A DNA stretch of 64,000 nt from Hyphomicrobiales bacterium (lineage in GTDB: Bacteria > Pseudomonadota > Alphaproteobacteria > Rhizobiales > Rhizobiaceae). Below, piece by piece: positions 9,254-19,753 of this stretch (positions within the stretch are counted from its first letter, which is position 1; the number at the start of each line of letters is the position of its first letter). The notes under the pieces were generated by a model, which was given only the letters and a program-made list of their open reading frames with translations, made no database searches and had not been told where the DNA came from. Both the position numbers and the translations under genes were made by a program. Location: contig UBMU01000008.1 of NCBI GenBank assembly GCA_900466605.1, positions 62,001 to 126,000 on the forward strand, read 5' to 3'.

Positions 9254-9280
9254 AAGGCCCGCCTCACGGCGGGCCTTTCT
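9254..9280 (+). terminator. Terminator after EF-hand gene
   Basis: A stem AAGGCCCGCC / GGCGGGCCTT around a TCAC loop is followed by TTTCT. It lies between the convergent EF-hand and LOG-family genes and overlaps the latter's 3' end, so it may serve both. Confidence 0.8.
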
Positions 9281-10145
9281 ATTCGTGGTGTTCGTAGAAA
9301 TCCTGGATGATCTTCCAGGCAGCATCGGCGGTATCGACAAAGCTGATCAGGTCGACATCGTCAGGTGCAATTGTGCCAAACTCCGCGAGAGCCTCGAAGT
9401 TGACGATGCTCCTCCAGAACTTCTCGCCGAAAAGGATGAGCGGCATCTTTTCCATGCGACCGGTCTGGATCAGCGTCAGGCACTCGAAGAATTCATCGAG
9501 GGTGCCGAAACCACCAGGGAAGACAGCGATCGCCTTGGCACGCACCATGAAGTGCATCTTGCGGATCGCGAAATAGTGGAAATTGAAACTCAGCTCCGGC
9601 GTCACGTAGACGTTCGGCGCCTGCTCATGCGGAAGCACGATGTTAAGGCCGATCGAGGGCGCACCTTCGTCGGCAGCACCGCGATTGCCGGCTTCCATCA
9701 CACCGGGACCGCCGCCCGTAACGACGACGTATTCATGGAAGTCGAAGCTTGCCGAATATTTCGAGCACAGACGGGCAAACTTGCGCGCTTCATCGTAGTA
9801 GACCGATGCCGCTTCCAGATTGGCGCGCTGCGTCTCGTTGCGCGCCGCCCAGGCGCTCTGGCCGGGAGCGGGAATGCGCGCGCCGCCGAACATGACAACG
9901 GTCGATTTGATGCCGCGCTCCGTCAGCAGCATTTCCGGCTTCATCAGTTCCAACTGCAGACGGATCGGCCGCAACTCCTCCCGGCACAGAAAGTCTTCAT
10001 CAGCATAGGCAAGGCGATAGGCTGGCGACAGCGTTTGCGGCGTCTTCGGCACGGCTTCGGCGCGATGCTTGTCGGTTGCGCTCGTCTTCAGCGGGTCCCA
10101 GACGCCATCCTTGCGTCGTAGCCTGCCGTTTCTTGCCTTTGCCAT
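9279..10145 (-). CDS. LOG-family protein (TIGR00730 Rossmann-fold nucleotide hydrolase)
   Basis: This 288-residue protein carries the LOG hallmark PGGFGTLDEFFE and the nucleotide loop GGGPGVMEAGNRGA. Members of the family release free bases from nucleoside 5'-monophosphates; some are cytokinin-activating phosphoribohydrolases. It is longer than the ~190-residue plant-type LOG proteins because of an N-terminal extension of about 80 residues containing a tyrosine/acidic segment (PAYRLAYADEDFLCREELR), which resembles the long alphaproteobacterial subgroup. Cytokinin production is possible in a plant-associated bacterium but is not shown by the sequence. It is a monocistronic gene divergent from dapD. 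Confidence 0.85.
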   Translation of the reverse strand: MAKARNGRLRRKDGVWDPLKTSATDKHRAEAVPKTPQTLSPAYRLAYADEDFLCREELRPIRLQLELMKPEMLLTERGIKSTVVMFGGARIPAPGQSAWAARNETQRANLEAASVYYDEARKFARLCSKYSASFDFHEYVVVTGGGPGVMEAGNRGAADEGAPSIGLNIVLPHEQAPNVYVTPELSFNFHYFAIRKMHFMVRAKAIAVFPGGFGTLDEFFECLTLIQTGRMEKMPLILFGEKFWRSIVNFEALAEFGTIAPDDVDLISFVDTADAAWKIIQDFYEHHE

Positions 10146-10338
10146 GTCGAAATGCCTTTCAGTACAGCCGGCAGTCGCTGCCGGTATATCGTTTCATGCT
10201 TTGAATCGGGAGAGTTACCACGCCCCGAAAAATCATTCCATTTTACCCGTGCATGGGATAGAGCAGATCGCATCCCGCCAATCACAATTCCCGGAGGCTT
10301 CGGTCTCCACGATAGAGACCGAAGTTTAAGGAATTCCC

Positions 10339-11199
10339 ATGAGCGCCAGTGACCTTTCTTCCCTCGAAACGACCATCGAAGCTGCTTTCGATAACCGCGA
10401 CACCATCAGTACGTCCACCAAGGGCGAGGTCCGCGATGCCGTCGAGGCCGCGCTCGAACTCCTCGATGGCGGCAAGGCACGCGTTGCCGAGCGTGGCAGC
10501 GATGGCGCGTGGAAGGTCAATCAGTGGCTGAAGAAGGCCGTACTCCTCTCCTTCCGCCTGAACGACATGGAAGTCGTCAAGGGCGGCTCCGGTAACTCGA
10601 CCTGGTGGGACAAGGTACCATCCAAGTTCGAAGGCTGGGGTGAAAACCAGTATCGCGCCGCCGGCTTCCGCGCCGTGCCGAACTGCGTCGTGCGCCGCTC
10701 CGCCTACATCGCCAAGAACGTCGTGCTGATGCCCTCCTTCGTCAACCTCGGCGCCTTCGTCGATGAAGGCACGATGGTCGACACCTGGGCAACCGTCGGC
10801 TCCTGCGCCCAGATCGGCAAGCATGTACATCTGTCGGGCGGCGTCGGCATTGGCGGCGTGCTCGAGCCGATGCAGGCCGGCCCGACCATCATCGAGGACA
10901 ACTGCTTCATCGGCGCCCGCTCGGAAGTTGTTGAAGGCTGCATCATCCGCGAGGGCTCGGTTCTCGGCATGGGCGTCTATATCGGCAAGTCCACCAAGAT
11001 CGTCGACCGTGCGACGGGCGAAGTCATGTACGGCGAAGTGCCGCCCTACTCCGTCGTCGTTGCAGGCTCCATGCCTTCGGGCAACGCCATCATGGCGAAC
11101 GGCCAGCCGGCACCGCACCTCTACTGCGCCGTCATCGTCAAGCGCGTCGATGAAAAGACCCGTTCGAAGACCGGCATCAACGAGCTGCTGCGCGACTGA
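10339..11199 (+). CDS. dapD: 2,3,4,5-tetrahydropyridine-2,6-dicarboxylate N-succinyltransferase
   Basis: DapD transfers a succinyl group from succinyl-CoA in the lysine/diaminopimelate pathway. The 286-residue protein has an N-terminal helical domain followed by a left-handed beta-helix of hexapeptide repeats (from [13 protein letters not shown] through [15 protein letters not shown]). The family motif [28 protein letters not shown] is divided between residues about 175 and 205. The ATG follows AAGGAA. A terminator separates it from dapE, the next-but-one step in the same pathway. Confidence 0.96.
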   Translation: MSASDLSSLETTIEAAFDNRDTISTSTKGEVRDAVEAALELLDGGKARVAERGSDGAWKVNQWLKKAVLLSFRLNDMEVVKGGSGNSTWWDKVPSKFEGWGENQYRAAGFRAVPNCVVRRSAYIAKNVVLMPSFVNLGAFVDEGTMVDTWATVGSCAQIGKHVHLSGGVGIGGVLEPMQAGPTIIEDNCFIGARSEVVEGCIIREGSVLGMGVYIGKSTKIVDRATGEVMYGEVPPYSVVVAGSMPSGNAIMANGQPAPHLYCAVIVKRVDEKTRSKTGINELLRD

Positions 11200-11296
11200 C
11201 AAGTCTCGAGGCTAAGGCGACGGTGCGTCTCGGACGATGCGCGCCGCCGAACGCTGACGGTCGGACTTGATCCGGCAAGATGACGGCACATTTCAA

Positions 11297-11325
11297 CAAG
11301 GCGGCATCGCCGCCTTGCCTTTTCT
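11297..11325 (+). terminator. Terminator between dapD and dapE
   Basis: A perfect stem CAAGGCGGC / GCCGCCTTG with loop ATC (11297-11317) is followed by CCTTTTCTTT. It lies 30 bases before the dapE start, so dapE may depend on readthrough or on a promoter overlapping this region. Confidence 0.8.
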
Positions 11326-11355
11326 TTGCCACCACCGCTGGATAGTTCGACTCCC

Positions 11356-12549
11356 ATGACCGCTACCGATCCCGTCGCCAATCTTCAGACTCTGATTCGC
11401 TGCCCGTCCGTCACACCCGCCGAAGGCGGCGCGCTTTCGGCGCTCGAGGCGATGCTTTCACCGCTCGGCTTCAAGGTGGAGAAGGTGAAGGCGACGGAGC
11501 CGGGGACGCCGGATATAGAGAACTTGTACGCCCGCCTCGGCGAGGACGGCCCACATTTGATGTTTGCCGGCCATACGGACGTCGTCCCGGTTGGCGATGA
11601 GGCCGCCTGGACGCATCCCCCCTTTGCCGCCGAGATCGCGAACGGCGAACTCTTCGGACGTGGCGCTGTCGATATGAAGGGTGGCGTCGCCTGCTTTGTC
11701 GCTGCCGTTGCCCGCCATATCGCAAAGCATGGGGCGCCGAAAGGCTCGATCTCGTTCCTGATCACCGGCGACGAGGAGGGGCCTGCAATCAACGGCACGA
11801 TCAAGCTGCTGCAATGGGCGGCCGAGCGCGGCGAACGCTGGGACGCCAGCCTCGTCGGCGAACCGACCAATCCGGACAAGCTCGGCGACATGATCAAGAT
11901 CGGCCGCCGGGGTTCGCTCTCCGGCAAGATCACCGTGCATGGCGTCCAGGGCCATGCCGCCTATCCGCATCTGGCCGACAACGCCGTACGAGGCATCCTG
12001 CAGTTGACGCAAGCGCTGATGGATCCGCCGTTCGACGCCGGCACCGACAATTTCCAGCCGTCCAACCTTGAAGTGACGACCATCGACGTCGGCAATCCGG
12101 CGACGAACGTCGTGCCTGCCAAGGCGACGGCGAGCTTCAACATTCGATTCAACGACACCTGGACAGCCGAAAGCCTGCAGTACGAAATCCTGCGCCGCCT
12201 CGATGCTGCCGCCGCCGATGGCGTGCTGCGTCCCGGCCGGCCGCCGCTGAAATACGATATCGTCTGGGCGGAACGGCCGAGTCACGTCTTCCTGACGCGC
12301 AATAATGCGCTAATCGCCTCGCTTTCCTCCGCCATCGAGAGCGTGACCGGCCAGTCTCCGAAGCTTTCCACCACAGGCGGCACATCAGACGCCCGCTTCA
12401 TCAAGGATTACTGCCCCGTCGTCGAATTCGGCCTGGTCGGCCAGACGATGCACATGGTCGATGAACGCGTCGCGGTTTCCGACCTGGAGCGACTCACGGT
12501 AGTGTATGAGACCTTCATCGAGCGCTGGTTTGCGAATGCCGGGCTTTAG
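11356..12549 (+). CDS. dapE: Succinyl-diaminopimelate desuccinylase
   Basis: DapE is a dizinc M20 peptidase-family enzyme that removes succinate from N-succinyl-LL-diaminopimelate, feeding lysine and peptidoglycan synthesis. The 397-residue protein shows [11 protein letters not shown] (zinc His), [10 protein letters not shown] (bridging Asp), GDEEG (catalytic Glu and metal Glu) and the C-terminal GGTSDARF with the zinc-binding MHMVDE. I chose the ATG at 11356 ([19 protein letters not shown]); an upstream in-frame ATG at 11326 lies within the terminator. Its end overlaps the start of a small membrane-protein gene. Confidence 0.95.
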   Translation: MTATDPVANLQTLIRCPSVTPAEGGALSALEAMLSPLGFKVEKVKATEPGTPDIENLYARLGEDGPHLMFAGHTDVVPVGDEAAWTHPPFAAEIANGELFGRGAVDMKGGVACFVAAVARHIAKHGAPKGSISFLITGDEEGPAINGTIKLLQWAAERGERWDASLVGEPTNPDKLGDMIKIGRRGSLSGKITVHGVQGHAAYPHLADNAVRGILQLTQALMDPPFDAGTDNFQPSNLEVTTIDVGNPATNVVPAKATASFNIRFNDTWTAESLQYEILRRLDAAAADGVLRPGRPPLKYDIVWAERPSHVFLTRNNALIASLSSAIESVTGQSPKLSTTGGTSDARFIKDYCPVVEFGLVGQTMHMVDERVAVSDLERLTVVYETFIERWFANAGL

Positions 12550-13132
12550 GGAAGTTCAATATTATCTGGCGGGGATCTGGCTGCTGATCCGCATGGATCC
12601 GCGCGGCTTCCGCTTCCTCGACATGTCGGAGCGCGGCGTCAACCGCTCCTTCTGGGCGATCTTCTGGTGCCTGCCGCCGATGGGAATCTCATGGCTTTGG
12701 TGGCGCCAGGCCTTTCTCCAAACCATGCCCCCACACACCAATGTCGGCGGTCTGTTCTATTTCCGGCTCGGGCTCGTCGAAGCCGCCAACTGGTTCGTTC
12801 CGCTGGTTTTTGCAGGCCTACTGCTGCTCGCTTTCAAGAAGGGCGAGCGGTTCGCGCCAGTTGTCGTCAGCGTCAACTGGTTGGGCGTTCCGCTTTCCTA
12901 CATCAATGCGCTGCTGCTCGCGATCGTCTTCTTCTTGCCGCAGCTGGTCGGGCTGGTTTCGCTGCTGCTGCTCGCCTTCATGCTCGCGCAGGTCTTTGCC
13001 ATCGCACGCATCCTGCGCATGATCTTCTACGGTCAGGGCTTGATGGTCGGCGCGCTCACGCTGGTACTGCTCGTGCCATCGCTCATGCTGTCGGAATACC
13101 TGCAGCGTTTTCTAGGAATCTATCCCGTCTGA
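12536..13132 (+). CDS. Conserved inner-membrane protein, function unknown
   Basis: This 198-residue hydrophobic protein has about four to five predicted membrane helices (around [73 protein letters not shown] and the segment near [17 protein letters not shown]). The ATG at 12536 overlaps the 3' end of dapE by 14 bases, so the two are probably co-translated. I do not recognise a named family. Coupling to dapE hints at an envelope role, but that is inference only. Confidence 0.75.
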   Translation: MPGFREVQYYLAGIWLLIRMDPRGFRFLDMSERGVNRSFWAIFWCLPPMGISWLWWRQAFLQTMPPHTNVGGLFYFRLGLVEAANWFVPLVFAGLLLLAFKKGERFAPVVVSVNWLGVPLSYINALLLAIVFFLPQLVGLVSLLLLAFMLAQVFAIARILRMIFYGQGLMVGALTLVLLVPSLMLSEYLQRFLGIYPV

Positions 13133-13145
13133 ACTGACGTCTGTC

Positions 13146-13946
13146 TCAGAAGTCCTCGCTGTCATCACCGTCCACCGGTGGACGGCGGTCGACAATGACG
13201 TCGGGATAGTCGACCTGCATGAAATAGAGCCCATCTGGAGGCGCGACTGGACCACAGGCCTTGCGGTCACGGGCCTCCAGCGCAGCGCGGACATCGTCGG
13301 GCGCCCATTTGCCCTCGCCTGCGAGCTTCAGTGTTCCGGCGAACGACCGGATCTGGTTGTGCAGGAAGCTCTGGGCCGTGGCGCGAATCTCGATCAGGTC
13401 GCCGCTTCTTGTCACGTCCAGCCGATCGAGCGTGCGGATCGGGCTGTTGGCCTGGCAATGGGCGGAGCGGAACGTCGAGAAATCATGCTTTCCCACCAAT
13501 GTCTGCGCCGCCGCATGCATCGCATGGTGATCGAGAGGTTTCGGCACCCACCAAGCCTTGCCCGCTTCGAGCGCCAGCGGTGCCCGACGGCTGATGATGC
13601 GATAGAGATAGTGGCGTCGCAGCGCCGAGAAGCGCGCATCGAAGAACTCGCTCGCCGTTTCAATCTCGACGATGGAAACCCGTTCGCGGGCCATCTTGAG
13701 ATGAGCGTTCAGCGCGTTCTGAAGTTTGAAGGGCGACCACTCTTTGGCAAGGTCGGCGTGAACCACCTGCCCCGTAGCATGGACGCCGGAATCGGTGCGG
13801 CCTGCCCCACGGATTGACACCGTTTCACCGCTTGCCGAAAGGATCGCCTTCTCGATCGCGCCTTGAACGGAAGGCCCGTTGTCCTGCCGCTGCCAGCCAA
13901 CGTAGGGACCACCGTCATATTCGACGATCATGCGGTAGCGGTGCAT
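13146..13946 (-). CDS. truA: tRNA pseudouridine(38-40) synthase TruA
   Basis: TruA converts uridines 38-40 in the tRNA anticodon arm to pseudouridine. The 266-residue protein shows the family start ([19 protein letters not shown]) and the catalytic motif [15 protein letters not shown], in which the Asp is the nucleophile. An acidic tail follows the core. The start overlaps the last base of fmt, and def lies upstream on the same strand, so truA is probably the distal gene of a def-fmt-truA unit, the usual rhizobial order. Confidence 0.96.
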   Translation of the reverse strand: MHRYRMIVEYDGGPYVGWQRQDNGPSVQGAIEKAILSASGETVSIRGAGRTDSGVHATGQVVHADLAKEWSPFKLQNALNAHLKMARERVSIVEIETASEFFDARFSALRRHYLYRIISRRAPLALEAGKAWWVPKPLDHHAMHAAAQTLVGKHDFSTFRSAHCQANSPIRTLDRLDVTRSGDLIEIRATAQSFLHNQIRSFAGTLKLAGEGKWAPDDVRAALEARDRKACGPVAPPDGLYFMQVDYPDVIVDRRPPVDGDDSEDF

Positions 13947-14881
13947 CAGGCAAGCCTCGTGCCTGACGCAAGCGGCGTCCCACGCAGAAAATCTTCAGCT
14001 GGCAACGGCTTGCCGCCAGCTTTCTGCAACCTGGCCAGGCGAATGGCGCCGGTTCCACAGGCAACGACCAGATCGTCTGTCAGCAGTTCGCCGGCGCTGC
14101 CGCTGCCTTGCGCGAGCTCCGAGGCGAGTACCTTGACGCGCTCAGGCTTGCCGCCAATTGCCACTTCGAGCCACGCGCCCGGAAATGGCGCCAGGCCGCG
14201 AATGTGATTGTGAACTTCAACAGCGTCTCTTGAGAAATCGATCCGCGTCTCGCCCTTGTCGATCTTGGCGGCGTAGAGAACCCCATCGGACGCCTGCGAC
14301 GTCAGGGGAAGGTCGCCCATCTCGAGTTTGACCATTGCCTCTGCCATCGCCCTTGCACCGACATGCATAAGCTTGTCGTGCAGCTCCCCGGCCGTCGTGT
14401 TGGCGCCGATCCCGACTTCGATGGTAAGGGCCACCGGGCCGGTGTCCAGGCCCTTGTCCATCTTCATCACCATCATGCCGGTCTTTTCGTCGCCCGCCAT
14501 GATCGCCCGTTGGATCGGGGCAGCACCCCGCCAGCGCGGCAGGAGCGAGGCATGACCGTTGTAGCAGCCGTAGCGTGTGCCGGTCAGGATCGCCTCCGGC
14601 AACAGGAGGCCGTAAGCAACGACAACGGCGACGTCCGCATCATGGGCCTTGAAGCGTTCCCGCTCGTCCGGATCCTTGAAATTCACCGGTGTAAAGACGG
14701 GGATGCCGAGCAGTTCAGCGGCCTGGTGCACAGGCGACTTTTGCAGGTCGAGCCCGCGCCGTCCGCCCGGCCTAGGCGGTTGGCTGTAGACAGCGAGAAT
14801 CGTATGCCCTGCGTCAACCAAGGATCGCAAGGTCGGAACGGAGAACTCTGGCGTTCCCATGAAGATGATGCGAAGCGACAT
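13946..14881 (-). CDS. fmt: Methionyl-tRNA formyltransferase
   Basis: Fmt formylates initiator Met-tRNA using 10-formyl-tetrahydrofolate. The 311-residue protein begins with the Rossmann-like [15 protein letters not shown], carries the catalytic and folate-binding block [20 protein letters not shown] (about residues 106-125), and has a C-terminal tRNA-binding OB domain. It is followed by truA with a one-base overlap and preceded by def, the enzyme that later removes the formyl group. The 166-base gap to def has no gene. Confidence 0.97.
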   Translation of the reverse strand: MSLRIIFMGTPEFSVPTLRSLVDAGHTILAVYSQPPRPGGRRGLDLQKSPVHQAAELLGIPVFTPVNFKDPDERERFKAHDADVAVVVAYGLLLPEAILTGTRYGCYNGHASLLPRWRGAAPIQRAIMAGDEKTGMMVMKMDKGLDTGPVALTIEVGIGANTTAGELHDKLMHVGARAMAEAMVKLEMGDLPLTSQASDGVLYAAKIDKGETRIDFSRDAVEVHNHIRGLAPFPGAWLEVAIGGKPERVKVLASELAQGSGSAGELLTDDLVVACGTGAIRLARLQKAGGKPLPAEDFLRGTPLASGTRLA

Positions 14882-15047
14882 TTTATCCCACCATGTTTCC
14901 GGTCAGCCTCTCAAACGGGTTTGCGAGCCTGAGATCAAGCCCTATCGAACCCGCGCCAGGCAACATCACAGCCTGAGGGCTGCCGGGGCGCAGAGCGATC
15001 GGGCCGCAATCGCGGCAACGCAAGCCGGCTACCGGCGCAGCTCGGAG

Positions 15048-15566
15048 TTAGAGTGCTTTCGCCGACTTTGCTGCCTTGGTGAACTTCTTGATCACCATGT
15101 CCCGCTTGAGACGAGAAATATGATCGATGAACAGAACACCGTTCAGATGGTCAATCTCATGCTGCAGGCAGGTCGCGAGCAGGCCGTCGGCCTGCACCGT
15201 CTGATCCTTGCCGTCGCGGTCGAGATACTTGATGGTGACGGTCGCCGGGCGCTCGACTTCGGCATAGTAGTCAGGGATGGAAAGGCATCCCTCCTCATAT
15301 ACCGAAAGCTCATCGGAAGAGGCGACAATCTCCGGATTGACGAATACGAGAGGCTGTTTCTCTTCGCCTTCGCGGGAGACATCAATGACCAGCATGCGGC
15401 GCGGCACGCCGATCTGGATGGCAGCAAGGCCGATGCCCGGCGCGTCGTACATGGTTTCAAGCATGTCGTCGGCAAGGCGCTGAAAATCGGCATCGACGCG
15501 CTCGATCGGCTTGGAAACCTGACGAAGCAGCGGATCGGGGAGAATGATGAGTGGCTTGATGGTCAT
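15048..15566 (-). CDS. def: Peptide deformylase
   Basis: Def removes the formyl group from nascent proteins and uses a metal ion, usually Fe2+. The three family motifs are present: [10 protein letters not shown] (about 44-53), EGCLSIP (about 94-100, metal Cys) and QHEIDHLNG (about 138-146, two metal His and the catalytic Glu). I chose the ATG at 15566 ([16 protein letters not shown], 172 residues); the ATG at 15584 would add six residues. It is transcribed toward fmt and truA and lies downstream of a chemoreceptor gene on the same strand. Confidence 0.96.
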   Translation of the reverse strand: MTIKPLIILPDPLLRQVSKPIERVDADFQRLADDMLETMYDAPGIGLAAIQIGVPRRMLVIDVSREGEEKQPLVFVNPEIVASSDELSVYEEGCLSIPDYYAEVERPATVTIKYLDRDGKDQTVQADGLLATCLQHEIDHLNGVLFIDHISRLKRDMVIKKFTKAAKSAKAL

Positions 15567-15663
15567 GGCGTTCCCATAACGCATCTTTTTCCAGGATGGA
15601 ATTATCCGGTAGGCGGGTGGAGCGCTTTTTTACACTCCAGCCCGGAATTTAGCCGCATTCCCG

Positions 15664-17160
15664 TCAGGCGGCGCGGCGCGGAGCGGTCATCGACCGATGT
15701 TCAATGCCTGTGCGGAAGCGCTGCAGCAGCGCCACCAGATTGTCGACCTCGCCACGAAGGCGCCGCGTCTCGGCAGACGTGTTCTCAACCATGCCCGAGT
15801 TCTGCTGCGTGATGGTGTCCATGTTGCGAATGGCGACGCTGACCTCGTTGACGCCGGTTGCCTGATCGCGTGCGGCCGCAGCGATGTCGGCAACGAAACG
15901 GTTGATGATATCGATGCGGTTGATCATGTCGCTCAAAGCCTCGCCAGTGCTACTGACGATGTCGACGCCTTCGTTCACCTGGACCGAGCTTTCTGAAATC
16001 AGGTTCTTGATCTCCTTGGCGGCGTCGGCGGTGCGTTGCGCGAGCTGGCGGACCTCTTGCGCCACGACGGCGAAGCCCTTGCCCGCCTCGCCGGCGCGTG
16101 CGGCTTCAACGCCAGCGTTCAGCGCCAGCAGGTTCGTCTGGAATGCAATCTCATCGATCACCCCGATAATCTTGGCGATCTCTGTCGAGGACTTTTCGAT
16201 GCCGGCCATCGCGGAAACGGCGCTGGTGACGAGTTCGCCCGAATTCTTGGCCTTCTGCTGGGTCTCACGAACAGCACCGGATGCCTTTTCGGCATTTGCG
16301 GCCGTCTGGCCGACGCTGACGGAGAGCTGCTGCAATGCCGCCGAGCTTTCTTCGACGCCGGCAGCTTGCTGGGCGGTGCGCAAGGCAAGGTCATCCGTGG
16401 CCTTGGCGATCACGTCCGTACCCCGCAGGATTTCACCCGAGGTTGCCCGTACCGAGGCGAAGGACGTACGAAGAGCTGCAACGGCACGGTTATAGTCGTC
16501 GGCCATGTCCTTGAAGTTGCCGGGGAGATCCGGCGGCAGCGTCGCTTCCAAGTCGCCGTTCGACAGCGCTTCAAGGCCGCGGCGGAGATGATCCAGCGCA
16601 ACGGCCTGGTCCCGCTCGGCTTTCGCACGCTTTTCTTCCAGCGTGCGGCGCTTTTCTTCGAGCACCTCCAGATACACCGAGATCGAGTAGTCCATATCGA
16701 GCATCGCGGCCTTAATGACGGCCGCAAGCTTGTCGGCCAAAACCTTGCCCTGCTGCTTGGCAAACATCGACGGCCACTGCTTGGCCATCAAGCCCTTGAC
16801 GAGTTCGCTCATCAGCAATGCATAGCCACCGATGTACCACCGAGGCTCGAGGCCGATGCGGGCATGCGTCTTGCCGACCGCGACAACACCTTTCACGTAG
16901 CTTTCATCAAAGTTTCCACCGGCCAGATTGGCCCAGTGATCTTCCTGGCGCTTCTTGGCGTGTCCCATATGCGCCTTGTCGGCAAAGAAGCTCGCGACCT
17001 CGGATGTTTTTGCCAGCTTCGCGTAGAACTTGTCGAGGGCGCCGCCGAGCAGTTCCGAGATCGCCGGACGCATCTCACGCAGCGCAGTGCGGGCTCCATC
17101 ATCCAACTCGATGAAATCGAGGCGTTGCTTGAGCGCGCTGTCGGATTGCTGGCTGGTCAT
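15664..17160 (-). CDS. Soluble globin-coupled chemoreceptor (HemAT-like)
   Basis: A cytoplasmic methyl-accepting protein of 498 residues that probably senses oxygen through heme. A protoglobin domain covers about residues 10-170; the proximal histidine is H99 in [18 protein letters not shown], the segment that matches HemAT. A HAMP-like linker follows (about 195-260), then an MCP signalling domain with the conserved hairpin tip ([22 protein letters not shown]). There is no membrane helix. The tail ends in APRRAA and lacks a CheR/CheB tether. I chose the ATG at 17160 (MTSQQSD); an earlier in-frame start at 17229 gives an unrelated leader. It diverges from rmuC. Confidence 0.92.
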   Translation of the reverse strand: MTSQQSDSALKQRLDFIELDDGARTALREMRPAISELLGGALDKFYAKLAKTSEVASFFADKAHMGHAKKRQEDHWANLAGGNFDESYVKGVVAVGKTHARIGLEPRWYIGGYALLMSELVKGLMAKQWPSMFAKQQGKVLADKLAAVIKAAMLDMDYSISVYLEVLEEKRRTLEEKRAKAERDQAVALDHLRRGLEALSNGDLEATLPPDLPGNFKDMADDYNRAVAALRTSFASVRATSGEILRGTDVIAKATDDLALRTAQQAAGVEESSAALQQLSVSVGQTAANAEKASGAVRETQQKAKNSGELVTSAVSAMAGIEKSSTEIAKIIGVIDEIAFQTNLLALNAGVEAARAGEAGKGFAVVAQEVRQLAQRTADAAKEIKNLISESSVQVNEGVDIVSSTGEALSDMINRIDIINRFVADIAAAARDQATGVNEVSVAIRNMDTITQQNSGMVENTSAETRRLRGEVDNLVALLQRFRTGIEHRSMTAPRRAA

Positions 17161-17356
17161 GATGTCTCTGCTTTGTGATTGATAGGAAAGGGAATTTGAG
17201 CAGAGCATTTGCGCAATATGGTTGAGCAATGGTTAAATGCGTTTCCGATTTGTCAGCTGTCGTTTGTTCCCTGCGGTCATCTGGCGGGCTGGAACACCTG
17301 TGGGCTGTTCACGCTTTGATCTAGATATCTGATTTGAGTTTGCTATTGTTGCCGGC

Positions 17357-18586
17357 ATGAACACCAGCTCTGAGTCGTTTCTCCTCGCCCTGTCGCAGAT
17401 AAGCCCCGCCATGCTGGCGCTTGCCGGAGGCGCATTTGCCGCACTGATCCTGCTGTTGATCGTCCTGGTCGCCCGCAGCGGCCAACTGCGACGTGAGCAG
17501 GCCGAAATGGCGAGCTTCCGCGCCGCCGAAGCGGATGCCCGCATGGCCGAACTTCTGAAGATCCAGGCGGAAATGCAAGGGCGCATGTCGACTATGGCCG
17601 AGGTGTTCGGCTCAAGGCAGTCCGAACTCAATCAGGCGATCAACCAGCGCCTGGACGGAATGTCGCAGCGCGTCAGCACGACGATCAGCGAACAGACGAA
17701 ATCGACGCACGAGAACCTGCAACGGCTGCAGGAACGTCTCGCCGTCATCGATGCCGCCCAGAACAACATCCAGACTTTGGCCAAGGATGTCGTTGGTCTG
17801 CAGGCGATCCTTTCCAACAAGCAGACGCGCGGCGCTTTCGGTCAATCGCGCATGGAGACGATCGTGGCCGACGGCTTGCCGATCGGCGCCTACGCATTCC
17901 AGCAAACGCTGTCCAACGGCTCGCGTCCCGACTGTACTATTCGAATGCCCAATGGCGCAGCGCCGCTGGTGATCGACGCCAAATTCCCGCTCGAAGCCTG
18001 GAACGCGATCCGAGATGCCGGCGGGCCTGACGGTGCCAAGGTCGCCTCGCAGCAGTTCCGTCGTGATATGGAAACTCATATCCGCGACATCGCCGAGAAA
18101 TACCTGATCCAGGGGGAGACGCAGGACACTGCCTTCATGTTCGTGCCGTCGGAATCGATCTTCGCGGAGATCCACGAGAATTTCGAAGTAATCGTGCAGA
18201 AGGCACACCGATCGCGCATCGTCATCGTGTCGCCTTCGCTGCTGATGCTTTCCATCCAGGTCATTCAAGCCGTGCTGAAGGATCAGCGGATGCAGGCCCA
18301 GGCACACGTCATCCAAGGTGAAGTCGCGAACCTGATGGACGATCTCGGTCGCCTCGACGAACGCGTCCGCAAGCTGCAGGGGCATTTCGCCATGGCGCAA
18401 AAGGACGTCGACATGATCGTCACCTCCGCCGACAAGCTGAACAAGCGCGGCGCGAAGATCGAGGCTCTGGAGTTCGAGGCCGGCGACAACAGCAAGGCTA
18501 CGGCGGCCCGAGACAATGACGCCGCCCCAAAATCCGTCGATAGCCGCAGCGGGCTTCTCAAGCTCAGGGTGGTTGACGACGAGTGA
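17357..18586 (+). CDS. rmuC: DNA recombination protein RmuC
   Basis: RmuC-family proteins limit DNA inversions and rearrangements and carry a PD-(D/E)XK-like nuclease fold. The 409-residue protein has an N-terminal membrane anchor (about 17-38), a long coiled coil (about 45-150) and the RmuC domain (about 165-395), including PLVIDAKFPLEAW and the conserved AFMFVPSESIFAEIHE. The C-terminal tail is polar and probably disordered. It is divergent from the globin-coupled chemoreceptor and 48 bases before a ribokinase-like gene. Confidence 0.94.
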   Translation: MNTSSESFLLALSQISPAMLALAGGAFAALILLLIVLVARSGQLRREQAEMASFRAAEADARMAELLKIQAEMQGRMSTMAEVFGSRQSELNQAINQRLDGMSQRVSTTISEQTKSTHENLQRLQERLAVIDAAQNNIQTLAKDVVGLQAILSNKQTRGAFGQSRMETIVADGLPIGAYAFQQTLSNGSRPDCTIRMPNGAAPLVIDAKFPLEAWNAIRDAGGPDGAKVASQQFRRDMETHIRDIAEKYLIQGETQDTAFMFVPSESIFAEIHENFEVIVQKAHRSRIVIVSPSLLMLSIQVIQAVLKDQRMQAQAHVIQGEVANLMDDLGRLDERVRKLQGHFAMAQKDVDMIVTSADKLNKRGAKIEALEFEAGDNSKATAARDNDAAPKSVDSRSGLLKLRVVDDE

Positions 18587-18634
18587 GGCCTTCGGGCAGT
18601 GTCGCGCCCAAGAAAAGCATCGGACGGGACACTC

Positions 18635-19534
18635 ATGATCACAGTTTTCGGTTCCATCAACATGGATCTCATCGCCACCACCGCGCGCCTGCCGAAGCCC
18701 GGCGAGACGGTCGCCGGCAACGGCTTCTCGACGGCTGCAGGCGGCAAGGGTGCTAATCAGGCGCTCGCCGCGCGACGGGCCGGGCGCATCGTTCACATGG
18801 CGGGCGCCGTCGGTCGGGACGGCTTTGCCGAGCCGGCGCTTGCACTGCTGAAGGACGCAGGCACGGAGCTTGGGACGGTCAAGCAGGTGGACGAACCGAC
18901 AGGAACCGCATTGATCCTCGTCGGCGGTGATGGCGAAAACATGATCGCTGTTGTGCCCGGTGCAAACGGCACGGTGACGTCAGCCGATGCCGATGCGGCA
19001 ATAGACGCCATGAGCAAGGGCGATATTCTGATGCTTCAACTTGAAGTGCCAACTTCAGCGGTCGAGCGCGCGCTGGCCCGGGCTCGCGCAAAGGGCGTCA
19101 CGACAGTGCTCAACCTTGCGCCGCTGATCGACGACGCTCCACGCCTCGGTCGCCTTGCAGATATTGTGATTGCTAACGAAACCGAGTTCGAGCGACTCGC
19201 CGGTCAGGAAGACATGGGGGGCGATGATCGCGAAGCCGCGTTGAAACAGCTGAATGCCGAAACCGGGCAGACCCTGATCGTAACGCTCGGCGCGGATGGG
19301 GTGATTGCGATCCGTGATGGTGTCATTTCGCGCGCCAAGGGACTGAAGATCGAGCCTGTCGATACGGTCGGCGCTGGCGACACCTTCTGCGGCTACTTCG
19401 CGGCGAGCCTCGATGAGGGGCTGGATTTCGACGTCTCATTGCGTCGCGCGGCGGTAGCCGGATCGCTCGCGTGCCTGAAACAAGGCGCTCAGCCATCGAT
19501 CCCATCGAGCGCCGAAGTCGCAAAAGCGCTATAG
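18635..19534 (+). CDS. rbsK: Ribokinase (PfkB family)
   Basis: A 299-residue PfkB carbohydrate kinase. It shows the ribokinase N-terminus (MITVFGSINMDLI), the substrate motif GGKGANQALAARR near residue 36, and the C-terminal DTVGAGDTFCG with the catalytic Asp near residue 250. This pattern fits ribokinase best, but related sugar or nucleoside kinases cannot be excluded. The ATG at 18635 is preferred to an in-frame GTG at 18599, which precedes non-family residues. No ribose transport genes are nearby. Confidence 0.85.
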   Translation: MITVFGSINMDLIATTARLPKPGETVAGNGFSTAAGGKGANQALAARRAGRIVHMAGAVGRDGFAEPALALLKDAGTELGTVKQVDEPTGTALILVGGDGENMIAVVPGANGTVTSADADAAIDAMSKGDILMLQLEVPTSAVERALARARAKGVTTVLNLAPLIDDAPRLGRLADIVIANETEFERLAGQEDMGGDDREAALKQLNAETGQTLIVTLGADGVIAIRDGVISRAKGLKIEPVDTVGAGDTFCGYFAASLDEGLDFDVSLRRAAVAGSLACLKQGAQPSIPSSAEVAKAL

Positions 19535-19753
19535 GGCAATTCCTCCCGCGACATACCGAGACAGCTTGGCGCAGGCCCCGTCGATTTTCATCGGATTTCA
19601 TTCAAATTTAATAGGTTTCCGGCGATGGTCCAGCCATCACCGGGCCTCCACGAAGGGCCGGCTTGTGTAACGGCTGCTCCATGAGGGGGCGACGCCCCGT
19701 CCCCTGTGCCGATGAATGCCCCGTCCGGCACATCCTTGCTCCCCGAGGAACCC

